This document shows, piece by piece, positions 44,033 to 53,370 of a stretch of DNA of 64,000 bases. The notes under the pieces were generated by a model. It worked only from the letters and a program-made list of their open reading frames with translations. It was not told the DNA's origin and searched no databases. A program made the position numbers and the translations under genes. Source of the stretch: Paenibacillus sp. oral taxon 786 str. D14 (GTDB lineage: Bacteria > Bacillota > Bacilli > Paenibacillales > Paenibacillaceae); NCBI RefSeq assembly GCF_000159955.1, contig NZ_GG695978.1, positions 1 through 64,000 of the forward strand, written 5' to 3'. Within the stretch, counting starts at the first letter, position 1, and each line of letters begins with the position of its first letter.

Positions 44033-44120
44033 TCGCCCCTTCCTTGACCTTCTGCAGCATACCTGAGTTTCGCTTTCGGCCTCGAATGACCGGATTGCTG
44101 GCATATGCAGTAAGCATAAA

Positions 44121-44153
44121 GAAGACTACGGAGATCATCACTCCGTAGTCTTC
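44121..44153. terminator. Bidirectional terminator between the Asp23 gene and ftsW
   Basis: GAAGACTACGGAG and CTCCGTAGTCTTC form a perfect 13-bp stem with T-rich flank on the plus strand and A-rich flank for the minus strand. Confidence 0.85.
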
Positions 44154-44169
44154 TTTTGTTAGCTTCAAA

Positions 44170-45423
44170 TTATAAACCGCGCCGGGCTTCTCTGCGCAGT
44201 TCGAACGGCGTTGGTTCGCGGATGATCACCGATTTGGTGCGTTCCTGCTTCAATGGCAGAGATGATTCGCGCGAAATGCTAAGCACAATGCCCATCGAGA
44301 CCATCATAACGAGCAGCGAAGAGCCGCCGTAGCTAATGAAGGGCAAGGTGACGCCGGTCACCGGAATCGTGTTGGTGACGCCGCCGATGTTAACGAACGC
44401 CTGGATGGCGATCAAGCCCATAATCCCAACCCCAACTAACGTGCCAAACGTGCTTTGGCAGCGCAGCGACACGAGCAGCCCGCGCCAAATGAAATAAATA
44501 TAAAACAGCAGGAAGATCAACGTACCGATAAACCCGAATTCTTCGCCGATGACGGAGAAAATAAAATCGTTATACGCATTCGGCAAATAATGCAGCTTCT
44601 GAATGCCTTGTCCGAATCCAGTACCGGTTAGTCCGCCATGGCCAATCGCGGTGAGCGATTGAATCAGGTTGTAGCCGGTTCCTTGCGTATCATGCCATGG
44701 GTCGAGGAAGGCTTCGATCCGGCCCATCCGATAATCGCTGCTCGCAGCGACGGTGGGATCGGGCGGATTGATCTTGTCCCACAACGCTTCGACGCCTAGC
44801 ACGATGCTGGCACCTAATATGAGCAACCCAATGGAACCGAGAATGTGCTTCAAATTCGCGCCGCCGGCGAAAATAATCAGCCCGGCGGTAGCCACAAGAA
44901 TCAGACAAGAGCCAAGGTCAGGCTGGAGCATGATCAAGCCGGCGACAAAACCAACGATGACCATGACCGGGATATACCCGGTTCTTAGATCCCGGAACCG
45001 CTCGCCTTTCTTGGAGATGAGGGCCGACAGGTACAAGATCGTCGTGATTTTAGCAAGCTCCGTCGGTTGAATCCCGAGCGTACCAATCGTGAACCAGCTG
45101 GTCGCGCCATTGATGCGTCCGCCGATAAAGGGTACAAGCAGCAGCATAATGATGGCCAGGATGAACACAGGGATAAACAGCTTCTTATATTTCTCGTAAG
45201 GGATATTCATCGTCACGAACATGCCGACTAACCCGATTAAGGCGAATATAATCTGCCGTTTCGTAAAATACATCGGGTCATAACCAAATTTGGCATCAAC
45301 CAGCGTGATGCTGGAGCTGGAGCTGAACACCATAACGATTCCGAAACCGGCCATCAGCAAGGTTAAGATGAGCAACTGAAAATCGGGGGCTCCGCGTCTT
45401 GGTTTCTCTGTGCCTTCTTTCAT
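44170..45423 (-). CDS. ftsW: Cell-division peptidoglycan polymerase FtsW (SEDS family)
   Basis: A 417-residue SEDS protein with ten TM segments. The family catalytic region is visible as TLGIQPTELAKI, the large extracellular loop contains PWHDTQGTGYNLIQSL and GLTGTGFGQGIQKLHYLPNAYNDFIFSVIGEEFGF (key residues in between), and the C-terminus has GVTLPFISYGGSSLL. It polymerises septal glycan together with a class B PBP. FtsW, SpoVE and RodA are close relatives; the GQG..KLHYLPNA/NDFIFS pattern fits FtsW/SpoVE. It lies 11 bases downstream of the YugN-like gene in the same direction. Confidence 0.9.
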   Translation of the reverse strand: MKEGTEKPRRGAPDFQLLILTLLMAGFGIVMVFSSSSSITLVDAKFGYDPMYFTKRQIIFALIGLVGMFVTMNIPYEKYKKLFIPVFILAIIMLLLVPFIGGRINGATSWFTIGTLGIQPTELAKITTILYLSALISKKGERFRDLRTGYIPVMVIVGFVAGLIMLQPDLGSCLILVATAGLIIFAGGANLKHILGSIGLLILGASIVLGVEALWDKINPPDPTVAASSDYRMGRIEAFLDPWHDTQGTGYNLIQSLTAIGHGGLTGTGFGQGIQKLHYLPNAYNDFIFSVIGEEFGFIGTLIFLLFYIYFIWRGLLVSLRCQSTFGTLVGVGIMGLIAIQAFVNIGGVTNTIPVTGVTLPFISYGGSSLLVMMVSMGIVLSISRESSLPLKQERTKSVIIREPTPFELRREARRGL

Positions 45424-45434
45424 CGCGTTACCGA

Positions 45435-45776
45435 TTAGGCCTCAAGAAGTTCCTTTAATTCCGTCAACTTATGATTGGCGGTCTTCATGACCATCGCAGG
45501 AATCTCCGATTCATACTCCAAGCCGTGCGGAAAAGTGGCCCGCCCCATATAGACCGCTTCGATTGCCAGTACCGTGTCTGGACGTTCCAGTTTGCCTTCT
45601 ACCACCCGTGTATTGATGCGGAGGTAATAGTCGCTGTTATTATATTCAATTTTATAATCGTATGTAGCGCGGTAATATTCCCATTGCCAACGGATGAAGC
45701 CTACCTTCTCCGCAGCTTCGTCTAAGTAAGCCAAATCGCTTTGCAGTCCGTCCAATCCGGTATTTTCTACGATCAT
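45435..45776 (-). CDS. YugN-like family protein
   Basis: A 113-residue soluble protein matching the Bacillus YugN family: MIVENTGLDGLQSDLAYLDE, WEYYRATYDYKIEY and YYLRINTRVVEG. The function of the family is unknown. The ATG at 45776 with AAGGGGG upstream is taken as start; a TTG start at 45797 would overlap that site. It lies 11 bases upstream of ftsW, so the two are probably cotranscribed. Confidence 0.8.
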   Translation of the reverse strand: MIVENTGLDGLQSDLAYLDEAAEKVGFIRWQWEYYRATYDYKIEYNNSDYYLRINTRVVEGKLERPDTVLAIEAVYMGRATFPHGLEYESEIPAMVMKTANHKLTELKELLEA

Positions 45777-46006
45777 TGTAAAGAGTGCCCCCTTCAAAAT
45801 ATTGGTCCAAAGTTCACGGATCGATTCAAATGTGAACTTTTTTCATCAAAGTTATCACACTTATCCCCATGATATTATGTTTCCATCGGTTGTGCAAGCA
45901 TGGGAAAACCTCGCAAATCGGCGGCTTTCCTTAAGGTAAATCTGAACGAGTCACCCGTTTTCTGCTACAATAAGCTAAACGAGATCGTGGAAAGAGGAGT
46001 GGGACG

Positions 46007-47176
46007 ATGGAGGAGAAGCTGTTAAGCGATTTGTTTCCATCCATGGTGGAGCGGCGGCGTCATTTTCACCGCTATCCGGAGCTTTCCTTCATGGAAAAGG
46101 AGACTTCAACGCTGGTCGCCGATAAGTTGCGGGAGCTGGGGATCGAAACGACAACTAATGTCGGCGGGTTTGGCCTTGTAGCCCGCATCCGGGGAGAGCT
46201 TCCCGGCAAAACGGTGGCGCTTCGGGCTGATATGGACGCGTTGCCAATCCAGGACGAAAAAACGTGCGAGTACGCCTCTCAGCACCCCGGCGTGATGCAC
46301 GCCTGCGGTCACGACGGCCACACGGCAACGCTGCTGGCACTGGCGGAGTACTACAGCCGCACCAAAGCGAAGCTTCGCGGGGAGATCCGTCTAATCTTCC
46401 AGCCGGCGGAAGAGGTTTGCCCGGGAGGGGCGAAATCGATGATCGAGGAAGGTGCGCTGGACGGCGTGGACGTTATTTACGGAGTGCACCTGTGGACGCC
46501 GATTCCGGTCGGCACGGTGGCGAGCGCACCGGGACCGTTGATGGCTTCGACCGACGAGTTCTTCATCGATGTGCAGGGACGCGGGGGGCATGGTGGCATG
46601 CCGCATAAAACGGTGGACAGCGTGGTGGCCGCTTCGGCGCTTGTGCTGCAGCTGCAAAGCGTGGTGAGCCGCTCGGTGGATCCGCTGGACCCGGCCGTTG
46701 TGACGATCGGCTCGATCCAGGGCGGCACGGCGCAGAACATCATCGCCGACCGCTGCAGATTGTCCGGCACGGTCCGCTGCTTCCGCGAGGAGACGCGGGA
46801 GCTCATCCGCGAGCGGATTCATGTGTTGGCCCAAAGCACGGCGGAAGCATACGGTGCGAAGGCGCAAATCAACTATATGATGGGCTACCCGAGCTTGGTG
46901 AACGATGAAGGTGAATACCATCGTTTTACGAAGGTGGCTCCGGGGGTGTTCGGACTGCGGGCCGAGCTGTCGCCGAAGATCATGCCGGCGGAGGATTTTG
47001 CCTACTATTTGCAATGGGTTCCGGGCTGTTTCATGTTTGTTGGCGCGGGAAATCCCGGCAAGGGCGCAATGTATCCGCACCATCATCCCAAATTCGATAT
47101 CGACGAAGACGCCATGCTGCATGCGGCGGGGCTGCTGGCGGCGATGGCGGAATCCTATCAGGACGAACACGCATAA
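46007..47176 (+). CDS. M20 family amidohydrolase (N-acyl-L-amino-acid / IAA-type)
   Basis: A 389-residue dimetal hydrolase of the M20D group. Ligands are visible in HACGHDGHTATLL, in FQPAEEVCPGG and in the C-terminal PHHHPKFDIDE; the dimerisation motif GRGGHGGMPHKTVD is present. Such enzymes remove acyl groups from N-acyl amino acids or related conjugates; specificity is not predictable. The start ATG at 46007 has AGAGGAG upstream. It is the first gene of a short plus-strand series followed by a CBS protein. It belongs to a different M20 branch from the carbamoylase at 27.5 kb. Confidence 0.9.
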   Translation: MEEKLLSDLFPSMVERRRHFHRYPELSFMEKETSTLVADKLRELGIETTTNVGGFGLVARIRGELPGKTVALRADMDALPIQDEKTCEYASQHPGVMHACGHDGHTATLLALAEYYSRTKAKLRGEIRLIFQPAEEVCPGGAKSMIEEGALDGVDVIYGVHLWTPIPVGTVASAPGPLMASTDEFFIDVQGRGGHGGMPHKTVDSVVAASALVLQLQSVVSRSVDPLDPAVVTIGSIQGGTAQNIIADRCRLSGTVRCFREETRELIRERIHVLAQSTAEAYGAKAQINYMMGYPSLVNDEGEYHRFTKVAPGVFGLRAELSPKIMPAEDFAYYLQWVPGCFMFVGAGNPGKGAMYPHHHPKFDIDEDAMLHAAGLLAAMAESYQDEHA

Positions 47177-47218
47177 TCGGATTCCTACTTTGGCACGCTA
47201 TGTTCAAAGGAGGGATTT

Positions 47219-47644
47219 ATGTTGAGAAAAGTTAGCGAGATTATGACCCAAAACGTCGTTACTGTGACGCCGCAGGATAATGTTTACGAAGTAGCGGTTA
47301 AAATGAAAGAACACGACACGGGTTTCATTCCGGTAGTTGAAGGCGGAGATAAGCTGATTGGCGTCATCACAGACCGGGATTTGGTGATCCGCGGTATCGC
47401 CGAGAAGCGTCCCGGCTCGACGGCAGTCTCCGAAGTGATGACCAAAGGGATCAAAACCGCTTCCCGCGACATGTCGGTGGACGAGGCCGCAGAACTGATG
47501 GCCGAGCAGCAAATCCGCCGGCTCCCGGTATGCGAAGGGGATCGCTTGATCGGGATCGTATCGCTTGGCGATTTGGCGGTACGTAATATTTTTGCCGACA
47601 ATGCCGGGGAGGCTCTGTCCGAAATCTCGGAGCAGGTACATTAA
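47219..47644 (+). CDS. CBS domain-pair protein
   Basis: A 141-residue protein made of two CBS motifs in tandem (Bateman module): VSEIMTQNVVTVTPQDNVYE with GVITDRDLVIRG, then VSEVMTKGIKTASRDMSVDE with GIVSLGDLAVRN. Such stand-alone modules bind adenine nucleotides and act as energy sensors, but no partner is evident. It resembles Bacillus YhcV. AAAGGAGGG precedes the ATG at 47219. It follows the M20 gene by 42 bases and precedes the helicase pair. Confidence 0.9.
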   Translation: MLRKVSEIMTQNVVTVTPQDNVYEVAVKMKEHDTGFIPVVEGGDKLIGVITDRDLVIRGIAEKRPGSTAVSEVMTKGIKTASRDMSVDEAAELMAEQQIRRLPVCEGDRLIGIVSLGDLAVRNIFADNAGEALSEISEQVH

Positions 47645-47741
47645 TGACGAAGAGAAAGTAAGCGGGAGAGGTTCGCAGCCTTGGCGGCGGACTTCTCTTT
47701 TTGCTGGTTGCAAGAGGCTGATCTAAAGGAGGGCATAACCG

Positions 47742-49436
47742 ATGATAGAAACGGGAGCATGTATCGTTCAGCGAGATTTAACGGTGCTGCTGGAGAAGGA
47801 GCATCCCGGCTTCGAAACGGCGCGGGAACAGTTGTCCCATTATGCCGAGTTGGTGAAGAGCCCGGCTTATTATCATACATATCGAATTACTCCGCTCACA
47901 TTATGGCATGCCGCTTCCTGCGGGATCGATGCGGATCGAGTGCTGGAAGAACTTCAGTCTATGGCCCGATATGGACTGCCGAGCGGCGCGGCTGAAGACA
48001 TCCGCAACTGGATGGGAAGGTTCGGGCAGCTGAAGCTGCGTCCGGTTCCAGGTGAATCGGACCGATTGGAACTGGAGTACGTTGGAACCGAAGAAGAGGG
48101 TTTTCTGGAGCAGTTATCCCGACAACTGGATTTACCGGCGGGGACTTGGAGCCTGGTGGACAAGCGCCATCTCCATCTGCCGGCCGCATGGCGCGGCAGC
48201 TTAAAACGAGAACTTGCCCGGCTGGGTTATCCTGTCCTGGACGAAGCAGGCTACCACCAAGGCCGCAACCTGAAGTTTGCTCTCCGGGAGGAACTGGAAG
48301 GAGGAAGGCCGTTTCGGCTCAGACCGTACCAACAGGAAGCGGTCGCTGCATTTGCCGGCAAGGCTGGTGAAGGCGGAAGCGGTGTTGTCGTACTTCCCTG
48401 CGGAGCGGGAAAGACCGTAGTTGGACTGGCCGCCATGGAACGGTTCCAGTGCGAGACGCTGATTTTAACCTCCAATGTGACCTCGGTACGTCAATGGATT
48501 TCCGAAATGATTTCGAAAACGACTTTGCCGCCGGAAGCGGTTGGAGAATATTCAGGAGAGAAAAAACAAGTCAAACCGGTGACGGTTTCGACCTATCAAA
48601 TATTGACCCATCGAGCCCGCAAAGAGGAGGGCTTCAAGCATATGTCCCTGTTCCAAGAACGGGATTGGGGATTAATCATTTACGATGAAGTTCATCTTCT
48701 TCCGGCGCCGATTTTCCGGGCAACCGCCGATATTCAGGCGACCCGTCGGCTTGGGCTGACCGCCACCCTGATTCGCGAGGACGGTTGCGAGCGGGACGTC
48801 TTCTCCTTGATCGGACCCAAACGGTATGATGTCCCATGGAGAACGCTTGAAGAGAGCGGTTTTATCGCGCAGGTTGATTGCCAGGAGATCCGGGTGGCGA
48901 TGCCCGAGCCACAACAGAATCAATACGCCCGGGCGGAAGGGCGGGAGAAGTTTCGAATCGCCGCGGAGAACCCGTATAAGAACGAGATCGTACGGCGATT
49001 GCTGGACCGGCATCGGGACCGTCAGGTACTGATTATCGGGCAATATTTGGATCAGCTGCAAAGCATCGCCGCGGAACTCCACGTTCCGCTCATTACCGGG
49101 AGTACGCCGCAGGCGGAACGGAGCAGATTGTTTCAGGCGTTCCGCGAAGGGGAAATTCCGGTTCTGGCCGTGTCCAAAGTAGCCAATTTTGCGGTAGATT
49201 TGCCGGATGCGTCGGTGGCGATTCAAATCTCCGGCAGCTTTGGTTCGCGTCAAGAGGAGGCGCAGCGTCTCGGACGGATTCTGCGGCCGAAGCGAGACGG
49301 CGGCAGGGCTTATTTTTATACCCTCGTGTCGGAGAACACCCGCGAACAGGAATTTGCCCTCCGGCGGCAATTGTTTTTGCTGGAGCAGGGTTATGAGTAT
49401 GCCGTGCGGCGCGAGCAGGAGGGGATCGAAGCATGA
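47742..49436 (+). CDS. XPB/Rad25-type DEAD/DEAH-box helicase
   Basis: A 564-residue SF2 helicase of the XPB/Ssl2 group. The N-terminal ~180 residues form a damage-recognition-like domain. Helicase domain 1 has the Q-tip RLRPYQQEAV, Walker A LPCGAGKTVVG (218-228), DEVH at 315-318, motif III GLTATLIRED, and the RED triplet (345-347) typical of XPB. Domain 2 has ITGSTPQAER, VSKVANFAVDLPDA and QRLGRILRPK (motif VI). Archaeal and bacterial XPB unwind DNA in repair or transcription-linked processes. AAAGGAGG lies nine bases upstream. Its stop overlaps the next start (ATGA), coupling it to the helicase-associated protein. Confidence 0.92.
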   Translation: MIETGACIVQRDLTVLLEKEHPGFETAREQLSHYAELVKSPAYYHTYRITPLTLWHAASCGIDADRVLEELQSMARYGLPSGAAEDIRNWMGRFGQLKLRPVPGESDRLELEYVGTEEEGFLEQLSRQLDLPAGTWSLVDKRHLHLPAAWRGSLKRELARLGYPVLDEAGYHQGRNLKFALREELEGGRPFRLRPYQQEAVAAFAGKAGEGGSGVVVLPCGAGKTVVGLAAMERFQCETLILTSNVTSVRQWISEMISKTTLPPEAVGEYSGEKKQVKPVTVSTYQILTHRARKEEGFKHMSLFQERDWGLIIYDEVHLLPAPIFRATADIQATRRLGLTATLIREDGCERDVFSLIGPKRYDVPWRTLEESGFIAQVDCQEIRVAMPEPQQNQYARAEGREKFRIAAENPYKNEIVRRLLDRHRDRQVLIIGQYLDQLQSIAAELHVPLITGSTPQAERSRLFQAFREGEIPVLAVSKVANFAVDLPDASVAIQISGSFGSRQEEAQRLGRILRPKRDGGRAYFYTLVSENTREQEFALRRQLFLLEQGYEYAVRREQEGIEA

Positions 49437-51349
49437 GCAGGCGGTCGGAAATGCCAGCTTACGAAGATTCTTTGATAGATGGGCCAGTTAGGGAGCCATT
49501 AAACGAAGCGGAGATGGAGGCGCTCCGGCTCCTGTTTCGGCGTTATGCAGGACAGCCGTTTCGGCTGGAACAAGCTAACGCCGCCGCGGCTGGCAGCTCG
49601 AGCGGAGCCGACATTCGCGCTGCATTGCCGGTGCTCCTGCGCTCTGGAGAAATCGCTGCGGTACGCAAGGCTTGGGGAGAGAAGCTGTTTTACATCCCGC
49701 TAGACCGCCAGCTAGAGATGTGGAAGATATGGGGGTACGCGGAGCTGCGGGAGCAGAACCCGGTGCGCGTGGAACTTGAACGGGAGGCCAAACCTGGATT
49801 GGCGTTGGATTTGTTCCGCGCTTTGACCTGGATTGCCGGCAATGGACTGCGGATGACGGCGAAAGGGACGATTCACCAGAAGGAACACAGCAAGTTGGAA
49901 GACCGAATTGCGCTGAAAGCGGAAGACATCGCAGGTCTGCAGCTCAACTATCCGCATCCGGACGTATATTCTCCCGCACTTGCGGTTGTGATGGATCTGC
50001 TGCTGGCGCTAGGGCTGATCGCCAAGGAGAGGGCGGTTTGGCGGGCGGATGTCCCGGGAATGGCGGCATGGCTGTCCTTGGATGTGCCGGCGATGAACTT
50101 CGTTCTAATGCGCGAGCTGCAGCGCTATGTTCCGGCTGACGTTGGACTGCAGCATGTCGCCTTGCGACTAACGGCACCGGATTTAAAACCCGGCGCGTGG
50201 TATTCGGTGGAGGAACTGCTGGGTTCGCTCCAAGACCAGGGGCTGCTGGGGGGGGAGAGCGGCGATCTGTCACCGGAGCGCGCCGCTTGGATCGAAGGAT
50301 GGCTTGAAGCTTTGTGCGGCTGTGGCTGGATGGAGCTTGGCCGCCATCCGGAGGATGGCCGGATGTTCCGTTGGCTGATTGAACGGGACGCTTCTTCGCC
50401 GACGGCTTCCCCATCGGCGAAAGGGAAGCTGATCGTGCAGCCTGATTTCGAGCTGCTGGTTCCGCCAGACGTACCGTTTACGGTCCGGTTTGAGCTGGAG
50501 GCTTGCGCTGAACTGGCCTCGTCAGGCGTAATGAGCGTCTACCGTTTGACGCGTGCGGGCCTGGAGCAGGCATGCAAGTTGGGTCGTACGCCGCAGGAGA
50601 TCCTGCAGCTGCTGGAGGAGCATTCTGCCGGTGTACCAGCGTCTGTTCGCGACGGCTTGCTCCAATGGGGGCGGGAAATCGGCCGTACCACGCTCACCGA
50701 AGTGAAGCTGCTCAGCTGTGCGGATACGGAAGCCGCGGATCGCATTGCAGATTTGCCATCGCTGGCCGGCAAGCTGGAGCGGATTGGTCCGCTTCATTTT
50801 CTCGTAACGACGGACAGCGAGGCGGAAGTGATCAAGATTCTAGAAAGTGAGCGATTGGCTCCGGTTCACCGGGGCACTCCAGCCCCCAATGAACCGATTC
50901 TTCCGAAGCTTACGGAAATGGAAATCACCTGGTCAAATGATGAGGGGCCGAGCGGGCAGAAGGGTCAAGGCTGGATTTATAAAGGAGCGGATCTGCACTT
51001 TTATGAGCCGGAAACCCGTCCGCCAGAAGTAGACGAGCTGTTCCCGGGTTTGTCGGAGATCCCCGTCATGTGGTGGAAGGAATTGCGGCGTTATCACGCC
51101 TCGACCGCCCGTGAACTGATCGAACGGGCTTTGGCCTGGTCTGCCAAGCTGATGCTGCAGATCGGAGGAGAGAGCGTTGTTTGCGTGCCGCTGGCAGTCG
51201 TGGAAAGTGAAACGGATTGGCAAGTCAGAGTGCGTAAGCTACCCTCATCTGAGGCACAGGGAAAAGAGACTCCAGGAGAGGAAGTGCTGCTGTCACCCCG
51301 AGATTGGCAGGCGATCCGCCTAATTCTCCCAACAGGCTTACGCAAATGA
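49433..51349 (+). CDS. Helicase-associated domain protein (XPB partner, Helicase_C_3-like)
   Basis: A 638-residue soluble protein without helicase motifs of its own. It has Leu/Glu-rich winged-helix-like stretches (residues ~20-180), then KLIVQPDFELLVPPDVPF and a region (SVYRLTRAGLEQACKLGRTPQEILQLLEEHS) that I recognise as the Helicase_C_3 / XPB-Ssl2 N-terminal-like domain, and a C-terminal WYL-like beta region (FYEPETRPPEVDELFPG). It overlaps the helicase gene by four bases, so the products probably form a complex, acting as the N-terminal or regulatory part of a split XPB. It is not the Bax1 nuclease seen in archaea. Confidence 0.8.
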   Translation: MSRRSEMPAYEDSLIDGPVREPLNEAEMEALRLLFRRYAGQPFRLEQANAAAAGSSSGADIRAALPVLLRSGEIAAVRKAWGEKLFYIPLDRQLEMWKIWGYAELREQNPVRVELEREAKPGLALDLFRALTWIAGNGLRMTAKGTIHQKEHSKLEDRIALKAEDIAGLQLNYPHPDVYSPALAVVMDLLLALGLIAKERAVWRADVPGMAAWLSLDVPAMNFVLMRELQRYVPADVGLQHVALRLTAPDLKPGAWYSVEELLGSLQDQGLLGGESGDLSPERAAWIEGWLEALCGCGWMELGRHPEDGRMFRWLIERDASSPTASPSAKGKLIVQPDFELLVPPDVPFTVRFELEACAELASSGVMSVYRLTRAGLEQACKLGRTPQEILQLLEEHSAGVPASVRDGLLQWGREIGRTTLTEVKLLSCADTEAADRIADLPSLAGKLERIGPLHFLVTTDSEAEVIKILESERLAPVHRGTPAPNEPILPKLTEMEITWSNDEGPSGQKGQGWIYKGADLHFYEPETRPPEVDELFPGLSEIPVMWWKELRRYHASTARELIERALAWSAKLMLQIGGESVVCVPLAVVESETDWQVRVRKLPSSEAQGKETPGEEVLLSPRDWQAIRLILPTGLRK

Positions 51350-51453
51350 GAGCTTAGGAAGGATGAACCTCTTCTGCTCGCTAAAGGATTGTGGTATGAT
51401 AGTGACGTCTACCTGTTGGGTGGAACAATAACCACAAAAGCGAGATGAAATTC

Positions 51454-51891
51454 ATGAGCGTAATCGCGAAGAATACGGTCGACATGGCCGAAGTGCTGAT
51501 CAACGCCTATGAATTGGGCGATATGATAAATCAATCCGCCGCCGTTTCCGAATATTTGTATTGGAAAAAGCGCGTGGAAGAAGATAGTGAGATTCAGGCA
51601 TGGGTCAAGAAGCTGGAAGCTCAGAAGGAACTGTTCCGGGAAACCGAGCGCTTTGGACATTTCCATCCGAATTATCACGAGGCCAAGGATAAAGTGGCCG
51701 AGGTGGAGCGGGAATTAGAGCGCTTCGAGGCGGTTCGGAAGTTTAAAGCCGCTGAGAACGAACTCGACGATATCCTCCACCAGATGTCGGAAATGATCGC
51801 TTATGCCGTTTCCGATACGATCAAGGTGCCAAGCAATGATCCGAATCCGAAAGGCGGATGCGGCGCCGGTGGAAGTTGCAGCTGCGGCTAA
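51454..51891 (+). CDS. ylbF: YlbF (RicF) family regulator with Cys-rich tail
   Basis: A 145-residue helical protein of the YlbF/YmcA family. In Bacillus RicA (YmcA), RicF (YlbF) and RicT (YaaT) form a complex that affects RNase Y-dependent mRNA processing, biofilm and sporulation and carries Fe-S clusters. The helical core (YWKKRVEEDSEIQAWVKKLE and ERELERFEAVRKFKAAE) is followed by a C-terminal GGCGAGGSCSCG with three Cys, consistent with Fe-S ligation. The ATG at 51454 is preferred over 51445, since AGCGAGATGAA lies upstream. ylbG follows after 76 bases, as in Bacillus. Confidence 0.9.
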   Translation: MSVIAKNTVDMAEVLINAYELGDMINQSAAVSEYLYWKKRVEEDSEIQAWVKKLEAQKELFRETERFGHFHPNYHEAKDKVAEVERELERFEAVRKFKAAENELDDILHQMSEMIAYAVSDTIKVPSNDPNPKGGCGAGGSCSCG

Positions 51892-51967
51892 GAGCATAAG
51901 CAGCCGATCATTCCGGAAGATTGGTTTCCGGAAGTTCCAGGTAGTTAAGCCACGGGAGGGGAAAGTC

Positions 51968-52231
51968 ATGTTTCCGGAGCGTACAGGATATATCATATGG
52001 GTAAGCGACTTGAAAGCGGCAAGGAACTTAGAAAAATACGGAAGCGTGCATTATCTATCCCGCCGCATGCATTATGTGGTTATGTATGTGAATGCCGATC
52101 GGGCGGAAGAGACGATGCGGAATATCCGTAAGTTATCCTATGTTCGCAAAATTGAGCGGTCTTACCGTGGGGAAATTAAAACCGAATACAGTAAGGACGT
52201 CCCGGACAAAACCCGCTTCTACGGACTCTAA
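51968..52231 (+). CDS. ylbG: YlbG family protein (UPF0298)
   Basis: An 87-residue protein matching YlbG: RTGYIIWVSDLKAARNLEKY, HYLSRRMHYVVMYVNADRAE and SYVRKIERSYRGEIKTEY. The function is unknown. The pairing ylbF-ylbG is conserved with Bacillus, supporting both names. GGGAGGGG lies before the ATG at 51968. A strong terminator follows. Confidence 0.9.
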   Translation: MFPERTGYIIWVSDLKAARNLEKYGSVHYLSRRMHYVVMYVNADRAEETMRNIRKLSYVRKIERSYRGEIKTEYSKDVPDKTRFYGL

Positions 52232-52261
52232 CCGAAGGTTAGACCAAGCGATTCGAATGCC

Positions 52262-52300
52262 AAAGCCGCGCAGCGAGCTACTCGTTGCGCGGCTTTTTTG
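52262..52300 (+). terminator. ylbG terminator
   Basis: AAAGCCGCGCAGCGAG and CTCGTTGCGCGGCTTT form a long stem followed by TTT. Confidence 0.85.
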
Positions 52301-52488
52301 TGTTTATACTGTCTCCTATGGATTTATAGTTCTAGAGACCTTATTTTTTGGCAAAAAACACTTGAATCTTGTAGAAAATTAGGGAATGATGTAATATAAT
52401 AGGCAAAAGAGCTTAGTTAAAAAGACCTAATTATTGGCAAATCACTTACTTATCTATTTACAAAGACCTATACAATGAGAGGTGCGGC

Positions 52489-52926
52489 ATGAGAGACAAG
52501 GCAACGGAACGCTGGAGAACCTATGAATCCTTCTATATTCAACTAGGGGACAAGAGAGTTGCCGATATCGTAGTAACGAACCATGCCAAGCTCCGATACC
52601 AGGACAGAATTGATCGGGATAATGTCGGGGTTGAACAGATTGCCGGATGGGCTTGGGAATGTTTAAAGCAGGGACGCATAACGCCATATTATCGCAAGGA
52701 AGAGGACGTCTATTTAATTGATGACGATCTCGTGATGGTGGCTGAATTTGCGGAAATTCCCGGAGAGTTCGACCTTGCCGGACGCCCGATGCACCGCATG
52801 ATCATCGTTACCTTTCTTGGACGGATGTCGGAAACCATTGAATTGCGCGATTTGAAATCTTATTATTCCTGGCTTCGCCATTCCCGGCGAATGACGCTGA
52901 TGAAGAACAGCCGCAAGCACCGCTAG
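52489..52926 (+). CDS. Conserved hypothetical protein
   Basis: A 145-residue soluble protein. Recognisable stretches are DIVVTNHAKLRYQDRIDRD at about 26-44 and MHRMIIVTFLGRMSETIELRD near 100-120. The H..LRYQDRI pattern is similar to motifs in phage-like and BrnT-type small proteins, but too weak to name. The C-terminus is basic (RHSRRMTLMKNSRKHR) and could bind nucleic acid. AGAGGTG precedes the ATG. It is monocistronic, with a hairpin at 53001-53033. Confidence 0.65.
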   Translation: MRDKATERWRTYESFYIQLGDKRVADIVVTNHAKLRYQDRIDRDNVGVEQIAGWAWECLKQGRITPYYRKEEDVYLIDDDLVMVAEFAEIPGEFDLAGRPMHRMIIVTFLGRMSETIELRDLKSYYSWLRHSRRMTLMKNSRKHR

Positions 52927-53000
52927 GAGCTGCGGGAGTAGGTCAAGACAGAAACTAGGCCGAAGCCGAAGATGAGAAAGAAGACGTAGAACGATTTGGA

Positions 53001-53033
53001 AAGAAGCATGCCGTTAACCGGTCTGCTTCTTTT
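53001..53033 (+). terminator. Terminator after the 52.5-kb gene
   Basis: AAGAAGCA and TGCTTCTT stem followed by TTG. Confidence 0.6.
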
Positions 53034-53370
53034 GACATTTTAGCCTGTTGTGTCAAATACGATTTCACCGATTTTTCTGCAACTCAAATACACCGCTCCT
53101 CCGTTCCTCGCATCCTTCCCGTCTCCTGCATCCCTGGCGTCCCTCACGTCCCTCATGGCCCTCACGTCCTTCCCAGTGCGGGGGTGGCAGTGGCAGGATA
53201 ACGTAGTTTCTCCGCCCCTTTTTAACGATTATCCCGTTGCGTCAGGTCATGGAGGAAGAGAAACTGGGAACAGGAAATGCTCTGAAGTTGATAAAGTTAA
53301 AAATACGTTGCAAAAAAGCGGATCGGGTGGTTTATTGCGAAAAATATAGATATGTTGATAAGCATCTCGA
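53034..53370. other. Pyrimidine-rich stretch, no gene
   Basis: From 53095 to 53180 the plus strand has imperfect iterations of CCCTCACGTCCCTCATGGCC-like words. A frame is open across it because of composition only. Nothing else is recognised. Confidence 0.4.

Noticed and set aside
53050..53349. Plus-strand frame in the pyrimidine-rich stretch
   Set aside because: Compositional; Ser/Pro/Leu-rich without homology signs.
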